Source: Isotricha intestinalis (taxonomy: Eukaryota; Ciliophora; Litostomatea; Vestibuliferida; Isotrichidae). Taken from it: 64,000 nt of DNA. Positions 1-9,824 of the stretch are shown piece after piece (positions within the stretch are counted from its first letter, which is position 1; every line of letters starts with the position of its first letter). Under the pieces are notes generated by a model. That model worked only from the letters and a program-made list of their open reading frames with translations, was not told the origin of the DNA and did no database searches. Position numbers and translations under genes: made by a program. The DNA lies in assembly GCA_023807065.1 (NCBI GenBank), contig JAJJLU010000339.1:34322-98321 (forward strand). Reading direction: 5' to 3'.

Positions 1-2
1 AA

Positions 3-1391
3 CATAATCAAATTAAAACTTCTACTCTTTTAAGAAATAAAAAATTAAAAGATAAAAAACAAATTATTAAAAAAAATTTAACTATTAATCCTTCTAATGT
101 TAATAATATAAGTCATTGTTCAAATAATAATAATAACAACAACAAAGAAAAAAAAGATTTAGATCCAATAAAAAATTTTCATAGTGCTATTAATAGTGGA
201 GGATTAAATAATATTAAAATTCCAAATAAAAATAATAATTTAATTCAAAAAAAAGAAATGTTAAATAAGAAAGATAATAAAAGTAAAATTTCAAATTATT
301 TAATTAATAATAATAATAATAATAATAACAATAATAATAATATAAGTAATTATAGAGTAAGTAATCCTCAAAAAAATAATTTAAATATAAATCCAAACAG
401 AAAAAATCAATTAAATAAAATTAAATCAGCTACAAATAATAATAAAATTCAAAATACTTTAAAAAAACCTCTAATTATTACATCTACAAATTCAATTGAG
501 AAAATAATGATAAATCATAGAAAAATGGAATTAAATAATAATATAAAAAATAATAAAAATTTTAATTTAAAAAATTCTTCTTCAAACGAAGAATCACAAA
601 AAGAAATAATAAAAGGAAATCAAACAAATTTAAAAAAAAATAATATAATAAATAGAAGAAATAAAAATAATAATTTATTAAATAATATAAATGATAATAA
701 TAATAATCCAATTGAATATGGAAAAATATTTGGTTTATTAAATCATGAAATAAAAGAAATAACAGATTTATTTAAAAGAACTCAAAGTGAAGATCAACAG
801 AAAAATAAAGATAAAGACATTTTATATACTGAAGAAAATAATTTTACTCCAAATTTAATTGAAAGTGATTTATTTGAAAATGATGAAGAAAATTTTGAAA
901 AAATGATTGATATTTCTCAATTAGAAAATGAAGTAGAAGAAAATAAAAATAAATCACATAGTATTTTATTTAGTAGTTATAATTCAGAATTATATAAAAA
1001 TTTAATTAATAATGGTAATAATGAAGGAGATGAAATTATTGATAATGAATATACAAATTTAAGTGCTAATTCATTAAGAAATAATATTGTTCAAATTGCA
1101 AAAAATAATATTAATTATCAGGAAGAAGAAAATAATTTTAATAGAAATTTAGATGATAAAAGTATTATTAATGATAAAACTGAATGTCAATTTATTGATA
1201 TTGATTTTAATAAAGAAATTGAAGGAGTTGAAATTAAAAATTATATTAATGAAGATGATAGTAACGGTAATATTTTAGATGGAATTGATTCTGAAAAAAC
1301 AGATACAATAATTGATGAAACTAATAATACTCATAGTATTTCTAAAAATATTCCTATTCAAGAAATTATGCAAAAAATAAGAGGAAGTTAA
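3..1391 (+). CDS. Asn-rich low-complexity protein, 5' end outside window
   Basis: The first ATG with an open frame is at 258, but the same frame stays open without a stop back to base 3. The gene therefore almost certainly starts left of the window and only its 3' part (at least 462 codons) is seen. The visible part is dominated by Asn, Lys, Ile and Glu. It has an AAT-encoded poly-Asn tract at about 304-342 and a second short one further on, then an acidic C-terminal half. I see no enzyme motif, membrane segment or signal peptide. It ends in TAA at 1389-1391. Function is not recognisable; it may be the disordered tail of a larger regulatory protein. Confidence 0.75.
   Translation, partial: HNQIKTSTLLRNKKLKDKKQIIKKNLTINPSNVNNISHCSNNNNNNNKEKKDLDPIKNFHSAINSGGLNNIKIPNKNNNLIQKKEMLNKKDNKSKISNYLINNNNNNNNNNNNISNYRVSNPQKNNLNINPNRKNQLNKIKSATNNNKIQNTLKKPLIITSTNSIEKIMINHRKMELNNNIKNNKNFNLKNSSSNEESQKEIIKGNQTNLKKNNIINRRNKNNNLLNNINDNNNNPIEYGKIFGLLNHEIKEITDLFKRTQSEDQQKNKDKDILYTEENNFTPNLIESDLFENDEENFEKMIDISQLENEVEENKNKSHSILFSSYNSELYKNLINNGNNEGDEIIDNEYTNLSANSLRNNIVQIAKNNINYQEEENNFNRNLDDKSIINDKTECQFIDIDFNKEIEGVEIKNYINEDDSNGNILDGIDSEKTDTIIDETNNTHSISKNIPIQEIMQKIRGS
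304..342 (+). repeat. AAT trinucleotide repeat coding for poly-Asn
   Basis: About a dozen consecutive AAT codons, interrupted by one AAC, lie in frame in the partial gene at the left edge and encode a poly-asparagine run. The repeat is almost pure, so it may be length-variable. Similar shorter Asn runs occur in several other genes here. Confidence 0.8.
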
Positions 1392-2451
1392 AAAGATTTA
1401 TTTATCTTTCTTTTCCAACATTTTTATAATTTTTGATATATTTGTTTATTATTTATTATTAATTTTTTAATATAAATTAAATTATATTTTGTTTATTTGT
1501 TTTTTGTTTATATGTATTTAATTCTTATTTTAAAAATATAATATCATTTTTTGAACTGAAAAAAAATTTCATATTTAATTATTTGTTACTTTGGTAATTT
1601 TGTTTGGATTATATTCTTCATAATATCATTTCTTGTCAATGTCATTGAAAAGACTTGTTATAAGAGTGATAAAAATGAAAGTCTTAACGAGGTTAATGAA
1701 TTAGAAAATGTGTAAAATTATTTATAGATAATTTAAAAATAAATTGGAAATACCATAAATTTTTTTTCATTTTTAAATAAAAAGAATAAAAAATATATTT
1801 AATATAATGCATATTTTTCTGACATTTATTTTTAATAATAAAAATAATTGTTCGTTCCATATGCAACAAAAAAATATTTTGCTTTATGTAAATTTTTTAA
1901 ATAAAATTTATATCAGTTGAAAATATAACAATTTTCTTTTCTAAATTGAATTCTAATTTAATTTATTATTTTGTTTAATAAAAAAAGGAATTTAAATTTT
2001 TTTTCATTCAAATAAAAAACCTATTATTAATATAAATAAAGTTTTTTACAATATTTTTTAATTTATTTAAATTTAAATTAAACTAAAAAACTAAATTAAA
2101 TATTAATTTTAATTTTTGAAAAAAAAATTTCAATAATAATTGATTAAGAATTTCTTTCCATTTTGTTCAATATTAATAAAAAAAAGGTAATCTTCATTCA
2201 TAATTTTCATTATTAACTTCTTTTCATTACTTAAATAAGAATTACTAGACTTAGTTATTTTTTTTATTCTTAAGAATTAATACTGATGCTCTATTAGGAA
2301 ATTTATAATTAATATGTATTTTTGAAGGATTTTTTTGATTTTCTTTCTATTAATTTATTTTTTATGCGAAATTTTTTTTTAAAAGAAATCTATTGTACTT
2401 TTAATTTTTATATTTTTTTAAATGTAAATTAATTAAATGGAGTTATATTAT
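1392..2451. other. Convergent intergenic gap with one coding-like remnant
   Basis: This 1.06 kb gap lies between two convergent genes. It is almost pure A/T with no long open frame. The one patch of interest is about 1566-1715 on the plus strand: 49 open codons with no ATG start, composed of a hydrophobic stretch followed by a charged Cys-containing tail (TCYKSDKNESLNEVNELENV), ending in TAA. It looks like the C-terminal end of a lost membrane protein, but it is too short to name. Confidence 0.45.
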
Positions 2452-3159
2452 TTAGAAATTTTTGGAAAAGTGATTTATTGAAATTTTTAAAATGGAATTT
2501 TCAAATTCTAAATATTTTTTCTTGTTTGAAATAATTTTTAAAAAATCTTTTGTAATTAAATCATGTACAAATTTATTATTAATTTCTTGGCTTAATTCAT
2601 TATATAATTTTTTGCCTTTTATTATTTTATTTTCAGTTAATTCAACACATAATGAAAAAGTAGTATTATCATTATTATTATTATCTCTTTTTTTATTTAT
2701 TGCTTTATAATAAAAATCATATAAAATTGATTTAAATATTAATTCTATTTTTTTATTTAAATCTATTGAAAAATTTATATACTCACTGAAATTAACATCT
2801 AAAAATAAAATATCTTTTATTTCATTATTATTATCATCAATTATCATTAAATAAATTTTAGAAATTAAATTTTGAAAAACTAAAGATTCAATTGAATTTA
2901 AAAATTCATTAATATATTCAACCACATAATTATCTTTTATATAATATAAAAAATTTAAATTAAATTGAGAAAAAGGAACAAAAGCTTCTTTTGGGTAAAC
3001 ATCCATTACATATAAGACTAAATGAATCCAAACTTCTACAAAATTTAAAAATTCATAATTTAATATTTTAAAAGTTAATGATGTTTCATTTGTTGAATGT
3101 TTTAATAGATACTTATTATCAATTATTTCAGAAGCTCTTAATAAATCATCTTTATTCAT
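2452..3159 (-). CDS. REV7: REV7/MAD2L2-like HORMA domain protein
   Basis: A 235-aa protein, close to the about 210 aa usual for REV7 (MAD2L2, MAD2B). The diagnostic stretch is near residues 35-55 (FVEVWIHLVLYVMDVYPKEA), matching the human pattern of a helix ending in HLILYVREVYP. The following segments (Ile/Leu-rich helix, then YLMIIDDNNNEIKDILF) line up with the HORMA central sheet. In other eukaryotes REV7 is the accessory subunit of translesion DNA polymerase zeta and also binds shieldin and cell-cycle partners; its C-terminal 'safety belt' closes over short peptides. A low-complexity insert (KKRDNNNNDN) sits near residue 160. The start is the first ATG of the frame. Identification rests on motif recognition, not an alignment score. 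Confidence 0.75.
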   Translation of the reverse strand: MNKDDLLRASEIIDNKYLLKHSTNETSLTFKILNYEFLNFVEVWIHLVLYVMDVYPKEAFVPFSQFNLNFLYYIKDNYVVEYINEFLNSIESLVFQNLISKIYLMIIDDNNNEIKDILFLDVNFSEYINFSIDLNKKIELIFKSILYDFYYKAINKKRDNNNNDNTTFSLCVELTENKIIKGKKLYNELSQEINNKFVHDLITKDFLKIISNKKKYLEFENSILKISINHFSKNF

Positions 3160-3278
3160 TTTTTATTTGTTAATATATAAATTTAAATTTAAATAATTAA
3201 TAATATTATAAATATTTATTTTACTTACTTCAACCTAAAACAAAAAAAAAACAAATATAATAATATACAAATAAAATT

Positions 3279-6200
3279 TTAACTGTAAATAACAGAATCA
3301 AAATCAAATTTTCCTTCACTTACATAAACAATAATATAATGTTCCTTAAATTCCAAATTATCTACTTTAATAACATATCCTTCTTCTTTATTAGTAATAA
3401 CATATTCATTATATATATTATCATCTATATAAATATTTACTTTACTTTCAAAGGAATTACATATTTTAATTAAAAATTCAGAGCATGTAATATTCATCGT
3501 CAAATAATCATTTTTATTTAAAATATAACTAACTCCATAACTTGGAAAATTATTATTGTTAACTTCAATATCACCATAATATTGAATATAATCAGGATTT
3601 AATTCATAATATTTAATTTCAGGTAAATTAAATTCTATATTACCTATTGAAATATATGATGGATTTGCTTTAAAAATATATAATTTTATATATGATGCAG
3701 ATATTTTATTATCTAAATTTAATTTCAAAGTCCTTGAAGAATCTAATTCTAAATCATTATAAGTATAAATTTCATTCCATTTAATATTATCATCCGATAT
3801 ATATAATGTAAAACTTTTAGGTAAATAATTATTTGCTCCATATGTTTTTAATATTATTTGATTAAATGTGATATTATTATTACAATTAATAATTAAAGTT
3901 AAAGGATTTTCAGAATTTATAATAATATTTCTTTTAGTATGCATATAAGTATCAGTTAACCCATCAAATATTTTATCTAAAGTAAAAACTCCTGAATCAT
4001 CCCAAGGTTCAAAATCAGGACTTGAAACTTCAAAATTATCATAATTAATAAAATATGATGAGTCATATATATATTTTCTTGGATAATAATCACCGCTTGT
4101 AAAATCATAAGTGTAATTAAAATTATAATTTATATTATATATTTGTGATAAAGTTATAACATCAGATACTTCATTTGTTTTTGAAATTCCAATATTCAAA
4201 TTAGCATTTGCTGAAGTAGCTAATAAATACAATTTAAAATAAATAATATCACCTTTATTTAAAGTTTTTTCATAATGAGCATCAGCATTAAATTGATAAG
4301 AATTTTGATTGACAGTGATAAATCCAATTTTTTGATAATTATTCTTATTATTAATAGAAACCATTAAAAAACTTGAACCTCTTCCCCCTTTATAAACAAT
4401 ATATTTATAACCTTCTTCTTCAATTTTAAATTTTCCTTCCCAAATTACAATTTGATTTTCTAAAATACCTGTTATTGAACCAGATAAATTTGGTATTGTT
4501 ATTACAGAAGAATAACCTTCAAAATTATTTTCATATGCATCTGTTATGAACGAATATAAATTTGTTGAATAAGTGTATATTATTTGAATTGAATGTATTG
4601 AATCTACTGATAAATTTATTCCTAATTTATAAATTTGACTTGTTATACCATTTTTAGATAATTTTACTGTTAAATTAAAAATTCCTGAGTTTGAATTGTC
4701 TAATGGTTTGGTATATGAATAGAGTAAATTTGATATTTTTTTTAAAGTTCCATTTTCAGGATTAGTGATTGAAATAATTTCATAATCAAATCCATTAGGA
4801 ACAATCAAATGATTTTCAAAATCTAAAATATAAGGAATGTCACTATTACTAATTGTATAAGGTAAACTAGTATTAGAAAAATATTCAATTCCATTTTTAT
4901 AATAATATCTCCCAACTTGATAAATACTAGCAACTGGTAAAAAAATAGGATAACCTTTATTAATATATTTATTTTTAATTTCATCACTTACAATAAAACC
5001 CAAAATATTTTCGAAATAATAATTAAAATCATATTCCATAGTTTCACTAAGAGCTTCAAAAAAAATATCAATTCCTCCTAAACCATTTCCATATTTAGTA
5101 GCATTAATAAATAATTCATATCCAAACATATGAATTAAAACATCATATATCATAATACTATTTTCAAAATCACCATTATTTATATTAATATTGCTTAATG
5201 AATATTCAGGATTTAAATATAAATGATTATAAGAAGACTTAGTAATAGCAGTAATGCTAAATTCATTTCTATTAGAAGAAATTTGACTATAAAGTGAATA
5301 TTCAACTAAACTTATAACATTATTAGTGACTTCATTTTGAACAGAAGAAGAAAAACCATATTTTTGATAATGATGATTTAATTCATGAATAAAACCCCAA
5401 GCTCCAAATTGGGTAATATATTCATAATCTAAAACAAATGAAGCCCAATTTGGTGGAAGTTGACACCAATTTGAACCTATATATGCTAAAGCTGCTGCTC
5501 CTGATGCTGCAATATGAACATCAAATATAAAATGAATTCCTATATTATCATTTGCTATATGAGGTATTTCTTTTGATGTTCTATGAACTTTATCCCAAAA
5601 AAATAAAGATTTTATTATATTGTCATATGATAAATTGTCTATTGCTATTTTTGGACCTGAAAAACGAAGTGATTTATCCATTATTTCTATATCAAAATAT
5701 GGTGATGTATAATTTGACATTAAATTAAATTCTTCTTTTGTTGTTATACCATATATTAAATGTTTATATGGTACTGCATTTGATATTATTATTGAAAATT
5801 TATTTTTTTTATTTGGATTTTTTATATATATTGGTCCTCCTAAAAAACTTCCTATATATCCTATTCTTTTATTATAGGATAATTCATTTATTAATATTGG
5901 CATTCTTACATAATTTAATGATTCTTTATGTTCACTATATATATTTGTTTGAGTACATTGACCAATTATAAATGATATTTGATTTCCTATTAAATTAAAG
6001 TCTTCTTTTGATATTTCATATTTGATTATTTCTCCTGGAAGAGCATATAATCCTGTTATATAATTACCTTTTGATATTGGATTTATTGATATTTTCTTTA
6101 TTACTGCTTCTTCATTATCAGAAATATCTCCATAATAATTTCCTATACTTGCAGAATGTTTATATAATATTTTATTTGTTTTTATATTATTTAAAAATAA

Positions 6201-6755
6201 ATTCCCATTTTCATCTATTTCATTGTATGTTTCTGATGAAGCAATTAATAATTTATTTTCATTATATATACTATTATTATATGTTGAATGATCACTTGAT
6301 GAAAGTTGTGTTCCATATTTTGGATAAATATTTGATAAACTTTCATTTGAAATTTTTTTTGGAAATTTTCTCTCCGTTTTGCCTATAATTTCATATTTAA
6401 TATGATTTACATGACCTAAATTTTTATATTTTATTTCAAATAATTCTTTATTAAACAAATTTTCTTTTTTATTTTCTTTTTCTTCATTGTTTTTTGGTTT
6501 TTTCTTTCCTTTTAATCTTATTATTAATAATATTGTAATCAATACTATCATAAATGAAACTATTAATGTTATTATTCCACTTTTTCTACAAAAAAAACAT
6601 TTTTTTTTTTGATGATTGTTATTTTTTATTGTATTAGATTTTGAAATTTCTGTTGTGGATTTATTTTGTACGTATTTTGTTATTGAAAGATTTGAATTTG
6701 AATATTTATTTTGAGTTTTTATTGTTAATCTTGATGAATTAAATAAAACATCCAT
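3279..6755 (-). CDS. Membrane-anchored M60-family (enhancin-like) metallopeptidase
   Basis: A 1158-aa protein with a basic N-terminal cytoplasmic segment, one transmembrane helix at about 60-80, and a large presumed extracellular part, so a type II topology. The zinc-peptidase signature HELNH is at 457-461, followed by Glu475; this fits the M60 pattern HExxH-x(8,28)-E. The Trp/Gly-rich segment just before it (QFGAWGFIHELNHHYQ) is also typical of M60. After the catalytic region there is a beta-rich stretch resembling PA14 (about 740-880). A later stretch (about 920-1060; FDGLTDTYMHT, SFTLYISDDNIKWNEI) resembles an F5/8 type C carbohydrate-binding domain. M60 enzymes cleave O-glycosylated mucin-type proteins, so a surface or phagosomal role against host or prey glycoprotein is plausible. 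All catalytic residues are present. Confidence 0.85.
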   Translation of the reverse strand: MDVLFNSSRLTIKTQNKYSNSNLSITKYVQNKSTTEISKSNTIKNNNHQKKKCFFCRKSGIITLIVSFMIVLITILLIIRLKGKKKPKNNEEKENKKENLFNKELFEIKYKNLGHVNHIKYEIIGKTERKFPKKISNESLSNIYPKYGTQLSSSDHSTYNNSIYNENKLLIASSETYNEIDENGNLFLNNIKTNKILYKHSASIGNYYGDISDNEEAVIKKISINPISKGNYITGLYALPGEIIKYEISKEDFNLIGNQISFIIGQCTQTNIYSEHKESLNYVRMPILINELSYNKRIGYIGSFLGGPIYIKNPNKKNKFSIIISNAVPYKHLIYGITTKEEFNLMSNYTSPYFDIEIMDKSLRFSGPKIAIDNLSYDNIIKSLFFWDKVHRTSKEIPHIANDNIGIHFIFDVHIAASGAAALAYIGSNWCQLPPNWASFVLDYEYITQFGAWGFIHELNHHYQKYGFSSSVQNEVTNNVISLVEYSLYSQISSNRNEFSITAITKSSYNHLYLNPEYSLSNININNGDFENSIMIYDVLIHMFGYELFINATKYGNGLGGIDIFFEALSETMEYDFNYYFENILGFIVSDEIKNKYINKGYPIFLPVASIYQVGRYYYKNGIEYFSNTSLPYTISNSDIPYILDFENHLIVPNGFDYEIISITNPENGTLKKISNLLYSYTKPLDNSNSGIFNLTVKLSKNGITSQIYKLGINLSVDSIHSIQIIYTYSTNLYSFITDAYENNFEGYSSVITIPNLSGSITGILENQIVIWEGKFKIEEEGYKYIVYKGGRGSSFLMVSINNKNNYQKIGFITVNQNSYQFNADAHYEKTLNKGDIIYFKLYLLATSANANLNIGISKTNEVSDVITLSQIYNINYNFNYTYDFTSGDYYPRKYIYDSSYFINYDNFEVSSPDFEPWDDSGVFTLDKIFDGLTDTYMHTKRNIIINSENPLTLIINCNNNITFNQIILKTYGANNYLPKSFTLYISDDNIKWNEIYTYNDLELDSSRTLKLNLDNKISASYIKLYIFKANPSYISIGNIEFNLPEIKYYELNPDYIQYYGDIEVNNNNFPSYGVSYILNKNDYLTMNITCSEFLIKICNSFESKVNIYIDDNIYNEYVITNKEEGYVIKVDNLEFKEHYIIVYVSEGKFDFDSVIYS

Positions 6756-7341
6756 TTTATTTAAAAAATCATTGTGAATTTGTTAAACAATTTTTAAATA
6801 TTTTTTGTAATATTTTATTTTAAAATATAAACATCCTTTGTACAATAACTATTGTAAATTTTTTTATATTCAAACTTTGATTGTTAAAAGTTAAACGTTT
6901 TCATTAATTCAAATATATATTAAAAAAGAATTCGTTAAAAATTTTTTTTAATTAATAAATATTAAAGTTTGATTACCTTGTTCACACTTTTAGTATAAAC
7001 ACTTAATTTAAAGAACACCTTAATTTTAAATTATTCTAATTTTTAAAAATAATTTGAATAATAGTAACATTTAAAAAACAAATTTGATATCTATAAATGT
7101 AATTAAATTATCAATCAGATAAAGGTGATTTTCAAATTTTTTTTGTTCAAAAAAAATAAATGAATTATAATATCATTAATAAATATTTGTTTCAATTACA
7201 TCAAATTTGGTTTAAAAATTGAATTTTTAGAGTAATGAAAAAAAATAAAAATGTGATTAATAATAGATGATTTTGGGATATAATGTATTGTTTAACAAAA
7301 TTATACTTTAATTAATTTTTACTTTTAATATATCTTTAATT
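6756..7341. other. Intergenic region upstream of the M60 gene, nothing recognised
   Basis: About 590 bases of A/T-rich sequence upstream of the M60 peptidase start. I see no open frame of note, no RNA gene and no clear repeat. It should hold the peptidase promoter, but no motif stands out. Confidence 0.4.
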
Positions 7342-7880
7342 AATAATGAAAAAGAAGAATTGAATATAATAATTGAATTTAATAATAAAGTATATATTGT
7401 AATAATAAATCAAAAAATTCAGGAGAACTAAATGGAAAATGTGAGAATTATTCTGAGTATAATTATATACAATTGATGCTGGAGATTATGGATGTGATAT
7501 AGGGTATGAAAAAAAAAAATGATAATGGCTTAGATTATTGTTCAAAATGTTATTATGAAGAAGGTTTAATTGAAATTAAAAATATGAATATTCAAAGGGT
7601 TTGATAAAAATGGATAATAAATGTAAATTAGCTGAAAATTATTATAATAATGGAATTAAAATTGATTGTGTAAATTATAATCCTTGTGCAGGTGATAATG
7701 GAATTAGAGATGATTCAATAGAAGAAATTCCAATTTATTAATGTAATAATAGATTTATAGGACTATGAGAAAAAAATATAAATGAAATTAATAAAGTCAT
7801 TTCTTTTTTAGAGGATAATATTAGGAAAATGATATATGAAACAAATATATTGATATTATTCACAATTCTTCAATTTTAAA
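7342..7880 (+). pseudogene. Decayed Cys-rich protein gene
   Basis: Coding-like sequence persists across the gap but switches frame several times and is cut by stops. Readable pieces in order include NGKCENYSEYNYIQ, then after a shift DAGDYGCDIGYEKK. A shift in a poly-A run of 11 leads to NDNGLDYCSKCYYEEGL. Another shift gives KMDNKCKLAENYYNNGIKID, then VNYNPCAGDNGIRDDSIEE, followed by a TAA and CNNRFIGL. The regular Cys spacing and Asn/Gly/Tyr content suggest a secreted or surface Cys-rich repeat protein. Removing GT...AG introns did not restore a frame (one 30-nt candidate gave a stop), so I call it a pseudogene. Confidence 0.65.
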
Positions 7881-8059
7881 TTATATTACAAAAATATTTA
7901 ATTTATATTTAAAACTTAAATTCATTAAATGATAATAATAATGGTCAAAAAAAATAATTTACAATTAATAAAAAAATAAGTTAATAAATAATATATATTT
8001 CACTTATTTCCAATTTGAATTACAATTGACAAAACATTAAATTTTAAAAAAATAAAAAA

Positions 8060-9658
8060 TTAATCACTTTCGGAATTAAAAGAACTAGAAGAAGAGGATT
8101 TTTCTTTTTTCTTTTTATCAAAGCTATCACTTAAAGAAGAAGAACTTTTACTATTATCATCTAAATTTTTTTTTCTACTTCTATCTCTTTTCTTGAAATT
8201 TTTATCTTTATAATTAATTTTAAATTTTCTAAATTTATTTTTATTTAAATGAGATTTTCTATGAGAATTATTAATCATTTTTCTATTAGTAGAATAAGAA
8301 ATTCTTAAAGGATAATTTCTTTTTTCTTTATTTCCATCTAAAAATTCAGTTTCATCATCTTCTTCTTCATAAGAAATAATTCCATATTCAACAGCTTTTT
8401 TTGCAGATTTAGTTGAATCAAATTGAATAAAAGCATAATTCATTCTAAAACCAGAATCTTGTTCTTTTGGCCAATAAACATCAATTATTTTCCCAAAATT
8501 TTTTTCAAATAATTCTATTAATTTTTCCTTTGATGCACTAAATGGAATATTTTTAACAAATATTGTATCATTATCTTCATTTTTTCTTTCTTTTATTCCA
8601 AATGATTTTTCTATTATTTCTTTATTTTTATTATTTAATTGATTTGCTATTAACATTTCTTCTCTTAATTTCATTTGTTCTCTTTCATAAATTCTTTTAA
8701 CTTTACTAATATCTATTTCAATTATATAATCTCTTGTACTCATTGCAAAATTTATTTTTTTTCCTGTTTTTAATCTATAAGGAATATTATCTTTAATTAA
8801 TTCATTATCAATTTTAGTTCCTCCTTTACTATGTAAATCAATTAATATTACTCCTAAAACTTCTTCAATTAATATTATTGCATGTAATCTTGAAATTGAA
8901 GGATGTAAAACTACTAAATCACATTCTGGAAATTGACCAATTTTATATAATGATTTTCCTTTTAAAACTATATGATCAATTGTTTTATTTAATTTATTTA
9001 CTGTTAATTTTATTTCAGGAATTAATTGAATATCATTAACTAAATTAAATGAAGTATTTACCCAATTTAAAATTTCTAAAGGATTTGCAGTTGGAATTTT
9101 ATCATTTAATAAATCTTCTCTAATTTTCATTAATATTCTTCCTAATTGATTTTGCCCATTTCCTTTAACAACACCCCAAAAAATATTTTTACTATTATTA
9201 TCATTATAAGTCATAACTAAATCTCTTCCTTCAGTTAATTTTAATCTTTCTTGTAATTCTTTACTTCTTCTAAATTTATCTCTAACTAATTGTTCCATAA
9301 TTTTAACTTTTTTTTCTTGCCAATCAATAGGATCATTTATTCTTAAAGCAATATTACCTAAAGATTGAAAAGTTTCTGCATTTAATATTGCTCTTCTTGT
9401 TCTTTCATCATTACTTCTCGCTGCGTGATATGCATGAGATACACTTGGATATAATATACCTGAGAAATATACTGGAGTTTGAAAATTGTTATGAAGAAAA
9501 TCAAAGTAGTCTGTAAAGGAATCAATCTTTGATAATTTTTGCTGGTTTAATATTATGTTTGCATCACGCTTATATTCGTTCTCTATCTTTTTTGACTCGT
9601 CTAATTTACTTAATGTTTGAAATATTGTCTCACGGATTGACAGGTTTTTATTTGTCAT
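8060..9658 (-). CDS. NADAR-FHA-RRM fusion protein with Ser/Lys/Arg tail
   Basis: A 532-aa protein with three recognisable domains. Residues 48-185 match NADAR (YbiA/RibX-like): SHAYHAAR at 74-81, IDWQEKKVKIMEQLVRDKF, a GRDLVM block, and FWG...GNGQNQLGRILMKIR. NADAR domains remove ADP-ribose from guanine in nucleic acids or act as N-glycosidases. Residues 236-315 are an FHA phosphothreonine-binding domain of the NIPP1/SNIP1 type (SRLHA at 256-260, DLHSKGGT at 274-281, NFAMSTRDYII). Residues 364-455 are an RRM with RNP2 IFVKNI (366-371) and RNP1 RMNYAFIQF (405-413). The tail is rich in Ser, Lys and Arg, like splicing factors. A nuclear RNA-linked ADP-ribose role is my inference. Where many NADAR proteins have Glu before His-Ala-Tyr, this one has Ser74, so activity is uncertain. 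Confidence 0.85.
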   Translation of the reverse strand: MTNKNLSIRETIFQTLSKLDESKKIENEYKRDANIILNQQKLSKIDSFTDYFDFLHNNFQTPVYFSGILYPSVSHAYHAARSNDERTRRAILNAETFQSLGNIALRINDPIDWQEKKVKIMEQLVRDKFRRSKELQERLKLTEGRDLVMTYNDNNSKNIFWGVVKGNGQNQLGRILMKIREDLLNDKIPTANPLEILNWVNTSFNLVNDIQLIPEIKLTVNKLNKTIDHIVLKGKSLYKIGQFPECDLVVLHPSISRLHAIILIEEVLGVILIDLHSKGGTKIDNELIKDNIPYRLKTGKKINFAMSTRDYIIEIDISKVKRIYEREQMKLREEMLIANQLNNKNKEIIEKSFGIKERKNEDNDTIFVKNIPFSASKEKLIELFEKNFGKIIDVYWPKEQDSGFRMNYAFIQFDSTKSAKKAVEYGIISYEEEDDETEFLDGNKEKRNYPLRISYSTNRKMINNSHRKSHLNKNKFRKFKINYKDKNFKKRDRSRKKNLDDNSKSSSSLSDSFDKKKKEKSSSSSSFNSESD

Positions 9659-9824
9659 TTTTATTTTATTTTTTTTTTAAATTTTTTTTTTATTGTTTAT
9701 TAATATTATATTTTATTGTTAATGTTATTTTTTTAATAATGGTTTCTGACTATAGTGAAAATTATAAATTTAGAAAAAGGGAAAAAAAGAAAGAAAATCA
9801 AAGAAATGATAATATTTTATTTTT

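Noticed and set aside
7500..7535. A 30-nt GTATG...CTTAG segment as an intron in the Cys-rich locus
   Set aside because: Removing it leads to a stop a few codons later, whereas a one-base shift in the poly-A run keeps the Cys-rich reading; decay explains it better.
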